From Ipomoea triloba (taxonomy: Eukaryota > Streptophyta > Magnoliopsida > Solanales > Convolvulaceae), in NCBI RefSeq assembly GCF_003576645.1, contig NC_044924.1, positions 30,759,490 to 30,823,489 of the forward strand: a DNA stretch of 64,000 nucleotides. Direction: 5' to 3'. Every line of letters starts with the position of its first letter. Position 1 is the stretch's first letter. Made by a program: the position numbers and the translations under genes. Of the stretch, positions 35,290-46,384 are shown in pieces. The notes beneath the pieces are model-generated. The model did not search any database. It was not told where the DNA came from and saw only the letters and a program-made list of their open reading frames with translations.

Positions 35290-36160
35290 AATCATTTTGG
35301 AGTCAAGGGGAGCCAAGGAGAAACTATGGAGATGGATGCTACACTTCCAAGGGAGCCTAAGAGTGATATTTTCAATGGTTTAGATCATATGGATAAACAA
35401 AGGCCAAAGTGAAACAAGTGTCAAAAAGCTGAAATTCTCGCATAGATTGGCCACTGTTTGGTATTTGGACCATATCTCAGTCTATAAATATCCAAATTAA
35501 GTGATTCTTATATATGCCACTAGAAAGAAGACTCAAAGGGATACAACTATTATGGAGACATTAAAGCCTGAAAGAGAAGCAAAAGGGGGTCAAAATCGTC
35601 CTTGAAGTTGGCGTTCCAAACTTACAGATTTTGCCCAAAACTGCCAGTATTTGGTATTTTGACCATATATCAGCCTAGAAATGTCCAAATGATGTGATTT
35701 TTACTCCATTGGAAAGAAAACTCGAAGGTCTACAACTTTCGTGAAAACCAAAAATCCAAAATCTGAAGTTTTAAAGGTCAACAGACACGGCCAAGTGCAC
35801 GGCCGTGTCTGAGGTCATGTCGTTTTGGGCGATTTCTAGCAACCGCGCCTAGAATTCCAAGTTTTTTGACACGGCCGTGTCCATGTTCGTGTCACCTACC
35901 CCTATTTGTATTTAAGCTTTTTTTGAGCATTTTAAACGCAGTTTTGACCCATGGTTGAACCCTAGACACTCTCCTTCACTTCTTTTCATATTTTTAGGTT
36001 AGATTAGGCTTAAACTTATGTTCTTTAACACTTTTGTCAGTATGCGCCTTTTGTTCTTTGTAGGACTATAAATGTACTTGGTGGCCTAGTTCAGTATTGT
36101 ACAGAGACATGTGTGCGTTCAATAGAGAATCAACCGCCTTGAGGTAACAAGGATGTTCTA
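35290..36160 (+). mobile_element. LTR-like segment related to the solo LTRs, partial
   Basis: The part around 35905-36010 (CTATTTGTATTTAAGC, TGACCCATGGTTGAACCCTAG, TTTTTAGGTTAGATTAGGC) matches the reverse complement of 48780-48890 in the solo LTR at 47919-49368. GACACGGCCGTGT palindromes (35790-35880) are common in Ty3/gypsy LTRs of plants. TGTATTTAA may be the LTR TATA box. The ends could not be fixed. Confidence 0.6.
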
Positions 36161-36559
36161 GTCTATTCAATAATCATACAACGAGAATCTCTAGCCAGAG
36201 TATAATGAAGTTGGACTTCAGGTTAAGAATATTGAATAGACATATTGACCAGGTTTATGAGTTTGACCAAGTTTAACCATGACCTTTACCTAGTTCGGAA
36301 CAAGTGTTATGTAGAAGGAATGTTGCATGATATTTGTAACGGGAAGGTTCATTATAATATATTTAAATATATATTCATTGTCAACTAGGTAGTCATGACA
36401 TACTGCTAGGTGTCACTCATGACTTACGAGTTATTTAATAATGAGTTATTAAATATTACTTGTTGCTAGTTTGACTATGAATCTAGAAAGTCACACCTTA
36501 ATGGTTCGTGGTAATGCTGAGAACTTTAAAAGAAATCGATAAAGGGTTATTGATATTGA
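36161..36559. other. AT-rich spacer left of the hAT element
   Basis: No gene, no RNA gene and no terminal repeats were recognised. It may be internal retrotransposon sequence that continues from the LTR-like segment. Confidence 0.35.
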
Positions 36560-37342
36560 ATTAATATTAGGGCTGAGCATCGGGCGCGTTCGGACGGATC
36601 GGGGTCGCGGATGGAGACCCCGATCGGATTTCGGGTTGAATGGTTGAGATCCTATCTATCCGTTTATTTTTTAGTCCCAAACCGTCGGATAATTGGCCGA
36701 ACTATTCCGACGGATATCCGGTTAATCCGTCGGATAGTTCGATTTTGAAAAAAAAAAAAGCTTAAAAATTAATAATTTTCTTCATAAATATAAATTTTTA
36801 CAGCATTACAGATTTACAGGCTTACAGCACAAGCCAAAAGACAGTCTGAAAGTTCAAAAATACACTACAATGAACTACATTAATACTTTCCTTTTCTTTG
36901 GAACAGATGGAGGCAATGGCTATTGAGACTGAGAATTATTTGTCTCTACAGCTGGGGCTTCCACCTCAGGTTGACTCCCAGACAGACCACTAATACTTTC
37001 CATCTAAAAATGGGAAAGTATTAGTGAATGGGAAGTCACTTATGGAAAATCATCAACAGATTGGACACAAGCATCAAGCATGCATACAACATATTATTAC
37101 ATAATTACTTAACAGTCAGAATTGAGAGAAATCCAGATTCAGGAAAATGAGACAATTGAATTTACTTCATCATGTATACTCTAGATTTCATGTAATGCAC
37201 ATTTCACATATCACAGTTACCATTTAAGGGTCCAATATGATCCATAATCCATTAACTTGATGTTATAAAATCCAAATCAGGAACATGTCCCTCAATTCAT
37301 CATTTCTGGATTTTATTTAAAGGCTTCCACCAAAGTAAATTG

Positions 37343-37980
37343 GAGATCTCACATATTACATAAAACTGAGGGACATATAACAAATTGGATATCAAAGTAA
37401 ACTGGAGATCTCACAGATTACATAAAACTGAGGGATATATCACAAATTGGATATCAAAGTAAACTGGAGATCTCACAGATTACATAAAACTTAGGGACAT
37501 ATCACAAATTGGATATCAAAGTAAACTGGAGATCTCACAGATTACATAAAACTTAGGGACATATCACAAATTAAATATCAAAGTAAATTGGAGATCTCAC
37601 ATATTACATAAAACTGAGAGACATATCACAAATTGGATATCAAAGTAAACTAGAGATCTCACAGATTACATATAACTTTAGAAATCAAACTAGGGTTTCA
37701 GATAAATCAGTGCTTCCACCAAAAATCACAATATATCAGCAATACATATCACAAATCCGAAATAGATAAAAATAAACTTCAGAAATCAAACTAGGGTTTC
37801 AGATAAGTCAGTGTTTTCACCAGAAATCACAATATATCAGCAATACATATCACAAATCCGAAATAGATAAAAATAAACTTCAGAAATCAAACTAGGGTTT
37901 CAGATAACAGATAAGTCAGTGCTTCCACCAGAAATCACAATATATCAGCAATACATAACACAAAAAATCACAAAATTGTA
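37343..37980. repeat. Two tandem minisatellites within the hAT element (62 bp and 101 bp)
   Basis: GAGATCTCAC recurs at 37343, 37405, 37467, 37529, 37591 and 37653: a strict 62-bp period for about five and a half units. From 37681, GAAATCAAACTAGGGTTTCA recurs at 37681, 37782 and 37883: a 101-bp unit, about three copies. Both are non-coding. Such arrays are common in internal regions of non-autonomous DNA elements. Confidence 0.9.
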
Positions 37981-38439
37981 ATATATGAATAAATTAAATT
38001 AAGGGTTTTGCGATTTACTTCGTTTCTCACAAATTCCCCGGAGAACAAGGGCCTCTAGCACATATATCACCACTCGAACAGTCCTAGACACCACCACCAC
38101 TCCACCAGAGCTTGAGGGCTTCCACCACTCGAAGAGTCGAATTCTCGAGCAAAACCACACTAGTACAAAATTGATCAAAAATATAAGACAATTTGCGTCC
38201 GGAGTTCAAACTCCAGACGCGTAAAGTGATGCGTGGCATTTTTATAATTAAAATGTCCAATATTTAATTATTTTTTTAAAAAAAAAAATAAAAAATGGAC
38301 CAGCTGCGTCCGAAGTACCCACTTCGGACGCGGCTGATCCGTAGCGTTACAGCAGCTGCGTCCGAAGTGGGAACTACGGACGCAGCTGCTTTATTATTAT
38401 TATTATTATTATTATTATTTTATTTTTAGTTAAAATCTG

Positions 38440-38810
38440 GATCTCAACCTCACGCCGCACCATCTTCAAGTCCAACGCAGATCTGCGCCTCCACGTCCGA
38501 AGTACCTACTCCCCGTCGCCACTCCACGACCAACGCCGCCTCCGTCTCCACTCCCAGCCGTCGTTCACCGAACATAAACACATTAGATCCACACAATCGC
38601 CGCACCATCCTGGAACCCTCGCCGCTGTCCACAGCCTCCCGTCGCCACCTTGTCGCCGCTCGCCGCTGCAATCCGTCGCCGTCCATCGTCTTCCCCATCG
38701 TTCGCACAGCCGCCGCCGGTCTCCAGCCATCTCGCCCGTCGCCTCTTGCCACCGGTCATCGAGGAGCTTCCTTCATAAGCGACCGTCGGCAGCATGTTGT
38801 AGGTCAGTTT
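38440..38810. other. GC-rich exon-like stretch in the CACTA element, origin unknown
   Basis: Rich in CGCC and TCGCC, in contrast to the AT-rich flanks, and open in several frames on both strands. It may be the 5' exon of one of the captured genes (N-terminal targeting regions are often Ser/Arg-rich and GC-rich), but no homology was recognised. A splice-like border (TTGTAG/GTCAG) lies near 38802. Confidence 0.35.
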
Positions 38811-39698
38811 CGTTCATACATAGGCTTTTCTTTTTGGTTGTTTTTTCCCTAGATTTTCTACATGTTTTTTTGTTTTTAATTTATTTATCAAATTTCTTTA
38901 GGGGTTTAGGGTGGAGTATTCACTCCAAGAGATGTGAGACAGAGCTGCCAAAATACAGTGAGGTATTTTTTCTAAACTTTTCAACAGTTCATAAGAAGTA
39001 AAAAGGGTTTAGGGTGGAGTATTCACCTCAAGTATTGCTATGGTTAGCAGATAGGGCTGTGAGAGAGTGGTACCGAATACTTGGTGTAAAAAGTAAAACA
39101 AGTGCAAATCTTACCAGGGAAACTTTTTCTGCAGTAAGTATTTGACAACATTTATCAGATATTATTTGCTCGTGTCTTATGAATTTTACTAGTTTATGTT
39201 ACTAGATTCATGTAACAAATGTAATCAAAGTGAAAGACTTCTTTAACTTTGATATGTTAATAGAGAAAAGCATGTATGCCTTCTTATGAAACTCAAGGGA
39301 GTTTGAGCTGTTTGTTTCAGAAATAACTTAATGGAGAGGAGCTAAATCATGTATTTTGCCACCTGTTTGTTTCAGAAATAACTTTAAAATAATTGACAAT
39401 AATTGTCAGCTTTCTAAAATTTGATTATTTCATTCCAAAAGATTGCTTCTATAGCACCTATAGCACCTATCTCAACAAAGAGCCCAAAATCAGATAAACA
39501 GTATGTTTGGGAAGGGAGAGGCTAATTCTAGCACCTATAGCATTCGGGAGGAGATTGATCCTGCCAAACACATTCCTAGAGAGACTCGCCTCACTTTATA
39601 TATGAAGGTTATATTAGTTGATTGAATAGCTTCTAATGCATGCTTATCAAGTATGTGGGATCAATGATGTCTTTTTTATGCTTTCTCTATGTTTTCAG

Positions 39699-40019
39699 AG
39701 AGATGACAAAGGTTTTGCACATCCAGAAAGAATAGAGAAACTTGTCAAAAACTATTCACAGTTCGTTTCATTCCCTATATAAACATGGCAAGAAAGGGAT
39801 ATACTAAAGAGGTATCACTTCTTTTATTATTTGAATATTTATCTATTAAATCTTTTCCCGGTGAAGTTCTAAGTATGCTACTTATTCTTTCAAAGATTCT
39901 GTTATATTGTCAACAATGACTTTATGCCTCTGTATTACTGATAATACTCTCTGCTGCAGGTTGAAGTTGATGATGATCAGGCAGGGGCCAAGGCTGATGG
40001 GCAGGATGAGCCAGCTGAG
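39699..40019 (+). pseudogene. Captured HSP90-type chaperone gene fragment
   Basis: Two exon pieces with intron borders. 39699-39811 reads RDDKGFAHPERIEKLVKNY then SQFVSFPI. 39960-40019 reads VEVDDDQAGAKADGQDEPAE. These match the conserved KNYSQFVSFPIYTWQEK segment and following acidic linker of plant HSP90 proteins, most like the organellar types. HSP90s are ATP-driven chaperones; this piece would cover only part of the N-domain end and linker. TAA replaces the expected Tyr codon after FPI, and one base is lost in the next codons. It is a dead fragment carried by the transposon. Confidence 0.85.
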
Positions 40020-40972
40020 GTCTTTGTCTGAATTCTACTAGTTTACTAGTTTATGGTGAAATTGATAGCTTCTTATGTTTATGCGATACTGTTTATGGTA
40101 CTAGAATGAAACTTATGTAGAAACCTTTTTGAATTGTGATTGTGAACATTGATTATTAGGATAAAGGATTTGTAGGGCCATGCTTATGTCTGTTTGTGTC
40201 TGTTTCTTCTGCAGGTTCATCCTGTTTTAATGGTAACAGACTACTCTCTCGCTCCCCCTCACACTCATCTCTGCTTCCATTTAACGCCTTGGAGTTTTAC
40301 ACCTCATGTAAGTATCAGGATTTTTGTTCTTCTCTCGATTCATCAATCGTGCTTTCTCTGTACTGCTGAGAACATGCATGCATCCATTTTACTTTTGATA
40401 TGATTTTTCTTTTCCGATTGAGTCTGTCGATTCTGTTTTTCATCATTCCCGTTTAGCTCACAAGTGGAAAGCCAAGGAAATGAACAGAGACTAGTCTTGA
40501 TTTTCTGGATTTCGACTTGTTTCCTTGATCTGTTACTGTTATGCTGTGGCATGTGTTGTGACTTGTGAGTGTGCTAAATTTTAGTTTGACTGGAAATTCT
40601 CTATGAATTTCTGGGATCATTGCAGAAGATTCTCCAGGGACTGATTTGATTTAGATTGTCAAGAATGTCTATGCCATATGAGGAAGTGACCCTGAATGGG
40701 AGTCTGAAGGACTCTGCAAATGGTATGGCAGAATAAGTTTGATACTTTGATACTCTTTTGTATGCTTAGATGCATTTTGTTTTGCTTTTAATATAATTTT
40801 ACCTATCACAAAAATAAGTTTGCAAATAAATACTCTATAATGTGTTTGATATGTTCGATGTTGTATTGTTGTGTTGCATTTAGTAGTTAGTATTTCTTCT
40901 TCTGTGCACTTGATAGTAATTCTTTTCAATAGTCTAAACTACATTTCTTTTCCCTATGTAAAATTATTGCAG

Positions 40973-41184
40973 CTGCCCAAAGTTTTAGGTCAAAACTCAG
41001 TTGATAGGGTGTTGTTGGATGCTCATTGCAGTGGCATTGGGGTATGGTTTAAAGTTGATGCATCTTGTAGTGGCTCCTCTTTTCTAGATCCTATTTATCT
41101 TTGACTAGACAATTTCTATCTATGATGCAGGTCATATCTAAGGATGAGTCTGTGAAGACTTCTAAAAGTGCTGATGACATACAG
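40973..41184 (+). pseudogene. Captured NOP2/NSUN-type rRNA methyltransferase gene fragment
   Basis: Exon 40973-41041 reads LPKVLGQNSVDRVLLDAHC then SGIG. Exon 41131-41184 reads VISKDESVKTSKSADDIQ. This is the catalytic motif region of NOP2-like m5C methyltransferases of large-subunit rRNA. The usual motif is DAPCSGTG; here it is DAHCSGIG, so the conserved proline and threonine are changed. GT-AG borders around a short intron are kept, which shows capture from genomic DNA and not from mRNA. Confidence 0.88.
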
Positions 41185-41838
41185 ATCTGTTTCTATGACA
41201 AAATTGATGACTCCCATTTGTCTGGTATTTAGAACCTTGTATAGCATCACTGAGAGCATTGTCTGGTATGGTTATATAGCAGAAGGTATAGATCTGTTTC
41301 TATGTCTGGTATGGTTATATACTATATAGCATCACTGAGAGCAACACTTGGTTGAAATTGTGCGTAAATTCTTCAATTAAGATTGTTAATCTTTTGTCTA
41401 TGATTTAATTTGTTAATTTTCTACATATTGAGACATGGTTGAGCTGTGACCATCCACTTCATTGCTATGAATGATCGTTTGCAGCCTATTTTTAGGAATT
41501 ATATCATGAATTGCATGCATTGGACAAGATTTGAGCAGGCAAAAAATGTATTATTATTATTATCAAATAATTTTTTTTTTGTTTTTAAAATGACTATCTG
41601 CGTCTGGAACTGAGCAGTTCCAGACGCAGATAGTCTATTTAAAAAAATAAAAAATTACCAGCTGCGTCCGGAATGCTTAATTAAAAAAATATATAAATGA
41701 CCAGCTGCGTCCGGAAGTGGGCAGTTCCGGACGCAGATAGTTCGGACTAACTGCGTCTCCGGCATATGCGTCTGGAGTACTCCAGATGCAAAAAGTCCAA
41801 AACTCCAGACGCAAATACCCCTTTTTGTACTAGTGCCA

Positions 41839-42089
41839 GCGCCCACAGGACTACGAATCTACGACTACCGGAGTACGTACACAACTCAGAGAGAAAGAGA
41901 CTCACTGTGAGTGAATTAGTGAAATCGGAGAAGGGAAGTCGAGAAGATAGTAAAGAGAAATGAGAGATTGAGAGAATCAGAGAATGAGAAAGTGAGAAAC
42001 CCTAGCTAGGGTTGTGCAAGAGCCAAGAGGACAGACACATAGAAGTCGCGATTGCGCAAATGAGGAGACACTAAACTCTTCTTCAGTAT

Positions 42090-42133
<44 letters not shown>

Positions 42134-42342
42134 TATAAGCACAAACGACGTCATATCCTAGCAGCCCTACTTAGCCCTAATTTAGTTCGGGTAATTGGAC
42201 GGGTCGGAAGCAAAAATACCCCACCCAATTCGAAACCGTTAAACCGACGTCGTTTTGACCTTCGGTTCGATTAACGGATTTCGGGTTCGGCAATGTTAAA
42301 TCGGACCGCGGTCCGGTCAGATTACTCGGGTTGGTCAATTCT
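41839..42342. other. Right part of the hAT element
   Basis: Non-coding. It includes a (TA)n tract near 42093-42125 and GC-rich subterminal motifs (GACGTCGTTTTGACC, GGACCGCGGTCC) towards the right end. Confidence 0.6.
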
Positions 42343-42362
42343 TGCTCAGCCCTAATTAATAC

Positions 42363-43689
42363 ATTAATAACTAGTTAATGAATTAATTCAATATTAGGTA
42401 GTTTTGGGCTTTTAAAGGCTAACACCATTGGGCCTAAACCAGGCTATTTAGTATTACATTAACAAATATATAAGTATTATGTTTCATCTTGACTCGATCT
42501 ATCTCACATATATACTATCACATAATTTTTTGCCTACAATAAATTGGCCGTTTCAATTTCGACCGACCTATTGTATTCTAGTACTAACTTCTAGGAAATT
42601 TCTTCTGGTGGAGACTGGAGACTATATACCTAATATTTGTATTCTATTGCTACTAAAATATTAGAGAATGGTGACTGGCCTGGTGACTAGCGTATGCTTT
42701 TAGTTACGAACTTTCTTCGGATGGAGACTATTTGATATATTAAATTGTGATTCTTATCAATTTGATTTGACCATAAATTTTTTTAACCATCAAGACTAAT
42801 CATGTTTATAATAGTCAAGGTCTCTTTGTTGCTGCTATTAACTGTATGATCAACTGCCCTCAATCTTTAGCCTTGGCAGAGGTTATAGGATGCAAAGAAG
42901 CCATCTCCTGACTCAAAAGTCGAAACATCATAAGCTTAAAGCTGGAAACAGATTGCCAGAGTACTGTTAATGAACTGAAGAACCCCACTTCAAATAGAAC
43001 TTACCTAAGTTTCATTATTCAAGCATGTACCAATCTTATGATGAGTTTTGATTCCGATCCATTACTTGCATTTATATATATAAGTAGGTCAGTGAATCAG
43101 ATTACCTACATATTAGCTAGGGATGGAAGCTAGGACTTAATCTGACTCTAACTCTTGGGACCTTATCACTCCGGTTTGCATTGTTCCATTCTTACCCTCT
43201 TTTCAGTAATAAGCTAGATCTCCGTTTGTTGTAAAAAAAAAATGTTTGTAATAGTCTTTTTTATAGATTTAGATATAAAACATTTTATGTTATTTCATAT
43301 ATCATACAAAGTGTAAAAAAATTAGGAGCATCGTAGTCAAGTTAATTAGTCTGTTGACTCAGCAATCATAATGTCCCAGTTCTACTATCAATGAGGTGGC
43401 ATATTAGCCTTCTTAAGTCAATCAATTAAATAAGCTAGGTTGATTTATCTAAATTATAATTATAATATAATAATTATTATGATTGTCATCGATGAGTCAT
43501 CTATTTGTTATGTTGCTAATAAAATAGTTGGTAGAAAATTAGGAAAGTTGTCCGTGGAAAATACGCAAATCGCCAATCCAATCCATTGTTTGTCTGCCAA
43601 TATGTGTATATAGCTTCAATTCGTATAGAAGCGCAGAAGGAAGTTGTAAGTTTAGTTTAATCAAAACGAATAATCCCCCTCCTATAAAC
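42363..43689. promoter_or_regulatory. Spacer and upstream region of gene D
   Basis: No gene. 42600-42740 resembles 61890-62050 (CCTAATATTTGTATTCTA, then a GGAGACTAT stretch), array spacer. Close to the gene, GTATATAG (43605-43612) is a possible TATA box. The leader contains GTTTAGTTTAATCAAAACG, in which the family start codon ATG has become ACG (43666-43668). Confidence 0.55.
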
Positions 43690-45951
43690 ATGTCGTCCAC
43701 GTACAGTAACCCAAACTGTACAGTGTATGTTAGAAGAATGGTGGAGAAGAACATTACCCCTATGCCATTTATTGGGCTTTACGTAGCAGCCGCTTCTCTG
43801 CTCTGTTACTCTGCAATGATCTTTAACTCATTTTTTACGTTTTCAAGTTACCCCTTCTCATCACCAGTCAAGTTTTTCGGTCTGAATGCAACTTGGCTGA
43901 CACTTTTAACTGTGGCTACCAAGCTCACTGGCGACCTCACATCTCCCATGTGGTCTCCCCTAGATAACCTGACAAAAATCAGTAGCACGGTTTTCTTAAC
44001 TGTGGCCATGGGTCAATTTCTCACCTCACTGGGCTCTATGAATGGCACGGATATGCAAACCAATCTCACGGCTTTGAGCATATTGGTATTCACCGTCCTT
44101 GTGGATTTATGTATCCAACTTGGAACCGGTGTACTTGATTTCTCATTATTCCCAGAAATCATCTTCTCTCTTGTTTTGTTGTTCGGCATGTTCATAGCAA
44201 TTGTGTGTTCAGCTCTAGCACTTCCAGCAATTAAGAAACGCGTGGAATCAAAGTATCAGACACTAGTGAAACAGATGGAAGCAGCAGCGGGGGGACAACA
44301 GTCACTTGTTAGAGTTGAAGAGCTGAGATTGAGCATTACAAAGTGTTGGGTGATGGCAGTATCTGGTAACCCTCAATTTCTGATCACAAGGTTGGCCTCT
44401 TTCGTTTTTATGAATATCATCTCCCTGTGTTCTTCACTTGTTCTCTTTCAAGGATTAACTAGAAGGAATACTACTAGTACCCATTTCTACTGGAAAACTA
44501 TTTGTCATAATAAGCAATCTGATTATAAGTGGTCCGTCCTATTTATTATATCTTTTCAATTTTGTGTCACTATGGGGCCTGTCATCGTAGATACAATCTT
44601 ATTGACTACTCTCATGAGTTATAAGTTTGAGGACAATGGGATCAAAATCTCCAGAAAAGAATTCACAGTTGAGCCCTATTGGACTGAAAATCTAGTAGAA
44701 TGGAGACAAAGTTCAATACGTATGAGAATTCTAAGAGACAACCTGGTCACAAAGCTTCTCCAAGATACAAAAAGTTTGATCTTCACTTTCTGCATGTTAC
44801 TTCAGACTCTAGTTGTCATATTTATTAAGTTTTGTGGTATTGTTTATTTCTACGTTGGGCTTCCATTAATATTTTTAGTTAATTTTTTATTGAAACAATT
44901 GTCACCTGCGCATGAAGTTTCAAATGACCAAATGAGAGAAGAGATAGATCTCAGCCACTTTGTGATACTTCTTGAAGGAGAAAAACAATTGCCAAAATCA
45001 TTATTGAGGAAAATTGTTGGTAGGTTGTGTAATCATATTGAGGGGGGAAAGAATCAACAACCACTTAATCTACTCAATCTTCTCAAACAAAGTTTCTTTT
45101 ATAAATGTGCAATACAATTTGATAGCAGCCAAGTTTCAAGTCTATTATCAGAAGAACCTCCTAACTGTTGGACACTTCCAGTGATGACACTCACAACCAT
45201 AGCCGTTGCACTTCCAAACATTGCAAATCAACATGTTGATGAGCTGATAAGAAGTGTTGATGAAGGCCTCCAATATGCAAGCTATATAGATGTGCTGGAC
45301 GAGAAGCATGTGCAGAAATGCATTAAAAGTGCTGCAAGTGTTGCGTGGATGGGAGTTAAGCTTCATAAGAAGTGGTTGGACGTGGATCTTGGGGATACAA
45401 TTAGGGAAGTTCATTCTACTAGGGAGGTTATTCAACGTCTTGCTGATGAAGCTGAAAGGATTGTCAAAGAGTTTAGTTCAACAGGAAGCCAAAACTTTGT
45501 GAACAATCCTCTCTACTGGCCAGCAAATGTTTTAGCTGCTAATTCAATGTACAGAATCAGTCGAACAATTCTGTTATACTATGGGAATGGTGAGTACCAA
45601 GCTGAAGAGTTGTTTAGGAAATTAATTTGCATGATTGCAAACATATTGGTAGCTTGTCTTATAAATTTGCCGCACCTGATAGCTACGAAGTGGATAAACA
45701 ATGCGCTTGAGGAAAGGTTCAAAAGTATTTGTAATGCAGCTATCCTTTTCGGAGAAACTGAAGATATTCTGAAGTTATTTGAAGAGCGGCAACTTTTAGG
45801 CATTGGTCCAAGTCAGCCATTATGCATTGATGAATGGCTTAGATGGATGGAGAGTGAGACTCAAGATCCAACAACTTCAACTTCTACGACAAACAGTGGA
45901 ACCTCCTCTGTTGTTGAGTCCAATGATGAGCTTGTGATTGTTCCAATGTAA
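43690..45951 (+). CDS. Family member D, multi-pass membrane protein (753 aa), function unknown
   Basis: Intact intronless frame. The start used is the ATG at 43690 (MSSTYSNPNCTVYVRR). The position where A, C and F start carries ACG, 24 bases upstream and in frame, so translation probably moved downstream. Membrane segments as in C: about 31-52, 70-90, 105-123, 128-152, 160-185, 240-262, 295-322 and 370-415. The outside loop (about 263-292, RRNTTSTHFYWKTICHNK) is unlike other members and has an NTTS glycosylation-like site. The cytosolic half keeps LLEGEKQLPKSLLRKI, PPNCWTLPVMTLTTIAVALP, NPLYWPANVLAANSMYRI and RKLICMIANILVACLINLP. It is diverged from the A/C/F group and lies alone between transposon blocks. 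A truncated SINE sits about 30 bp after the stop. Confidence 0.9.
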   Translation: MSSTYSNPNCTVYVRRMVEKNITPMPFIGLYVAAASLLCYSAMIFNSFFTFSSYPFSSPVKFFGLNATWLTLLTVATKLTGDLTSPMWSPLDNLTKISSTVFLTVAMGQFLTSLGSMNGTDMQTNLTALSILVFTVLVDLCIQLGTGVLDFSLFPEIIFSLVLLFGMFIAIVCSALALPAIKKRVESKYQTLVKQMEAAAGGQQSLVRVEELRLSITKCWVMAVSGNPQFLITRLASFVFMNIISLCSSLVLFQGLTRRNTTSTHFYWKTICHNKQSDYKWSVLFIISFQFCVTMGPVIVDTILLTTLMSYKFEDNGIKISRKEFTVEPYWTENLVEWRQSSIRMRILRDNLVTKLLQDTKSLIFTFCMLLQTLVVIFIKFCGIVYFYVGLPLIFLVNFLLKQLSPAHEVSNDQMREEIDLSHFVILLEGEKQLPKSLLRKIVGRLCNHIEGGKNQQPLNLLNLLKQSFFYKCAIQFDSSQVSSLLSEEPPNCWTLPVMTLTTIAVALPNIANQHVDELIRSVDEGLQYASYIDVLDEKHVQKCIKSAASVAWMGVKLHKKWLDVDLGDTIREVHSTREVIQRLADEAERIVKEFSSTGSQNFVNNPLYWPANVLAANSMYRISRTILLYYGNGEYQAEELFRKLICMIANILVACLINLPHLIATKWINNALEERFKSICNAAILFGETEDILKLFEERQLLGIGPSQPLCIDEWLRWMESETQDPTTSTSTTNSGTSSVVESNDELVIVPM

Positions 45952-45980
45952 TTAATGCTTATGTGTGCTTCTAATTATAT

Positions 45981-46068
45981 TTGTAGTCCAGTGACATCAA
46001 ACCCTTCCCGTTATACGGGAGGTGGTGGGTTGGTTGAGAAAGTAGTTATGAACTGATACAAAAAAAAT
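45981..46068 (+). mobile_element. tRNA-derived SINE with internal deletion
   Basis: Same family as 56776-56936: TAGTCCAGTGACATCAAACC and CCCGTTATACGGGAGGTGG, ending GAGAAAGTAGTTATGAAC then A-rich. Compared with the full copy, 41 bp between GGGTT and GGTTGAG are gone, removing the B box. It lies in the 3' region of gene D, so it may be part of its transcript. Confidence 0.8.
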
Positions 46069-46163
46069 TATCTGGCTTAATTACACTATATAGGTGCAAT
46101 TTATATCGCCTAATAAATAAAGCCCAAATGCTTAATGCTGACAGTTAGGCCACGGATCCCAAT

Positions 46164-46317
46164 AAAAATACACAATTTATATAGTAAATGTTCACAACTC
46201 AGTATGTAAATTAAATTGTGAACATTGAATATGTAAATTGTGAATATCCAGTATGTAAATTGTGAACATTCAGTATATAAAAATTGTGAATATTCAGAAT
46301 ATAAATTGTGTATTTTT
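46164..46317. mobile_element. Small MITE with 19-bp perfect inverted repeats
   Basis: AAAAATACACAATTTATAT (46164-46182) and its exact complement (46299-46317). The interior has an approximately 24-bp motif (GTAAATTGTGAACATTCAGTA) repeated with variation four or five times. Non-coding. Confidence 0.85.
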
Positions 46318-46384
46318 AGACTCGGAATATAAATTTAGTATATAGAAATCAACAATTGTACCAATAGGATCATCATTATATTTT

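Larger units (their letters stand above)
38158..41835. mobile_element. CACTA element carrying host gene fragments (Pack-CACTA)
   Basis: The ends are CACTAGTACAAAA (38158) and TTTTTGTACTAGTG (to 41835), flanked by the 3-bp duplication CCA (38155-38157 and 41836-41838). Subterminal repeats are built on GCTGCGTCCGAAGT, GGACGCAGCTG and related palindromes at 38195-38390 and 41597-41815, the usual transposase-binding repeats of this superfamily. There is no transposase. The interior holds exon-intron pieces of at least two unrelated genes. It is inserted in the hAT element. Confidence 0.92.
36568..42354. mobile_element. hAT-type element, interrupted by a CACTA element
   Basis: Perfect 12-bp terminal inverted repeats TAGGGCTGAGCA (36568-36579 and complement 42343-42354) are flanked by 8-bp target duplications ATTAATAT (36560-36567) and ATTAATAC (42355-42362), seven of eight identical. 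Eight-base duplications and TAGGG ends fit hAT. Without the nested CACTA the element is about 2.1 kb. I see no hAT transposase, so it is a non-autonomous copy. Subterminal regions are GC-rich with CGGATAGTTCG-like and CCGACGTCG-like motifs. Confidence 0.85.

Noticed and set aside
38450..38795. Arg/Trp/Gly-rich minus-strand frames
   Set aside because: Overlapping open frames on both strands in a GC-rich exon-like stretch of a CACTA element; no family motif and no start context.
41655..41846. Short frame with an MGAGTSTKRG start on the minus strand
   Set aside because: It lies in the subterminal repeats and terminal inverted repeat of the CACTA element.
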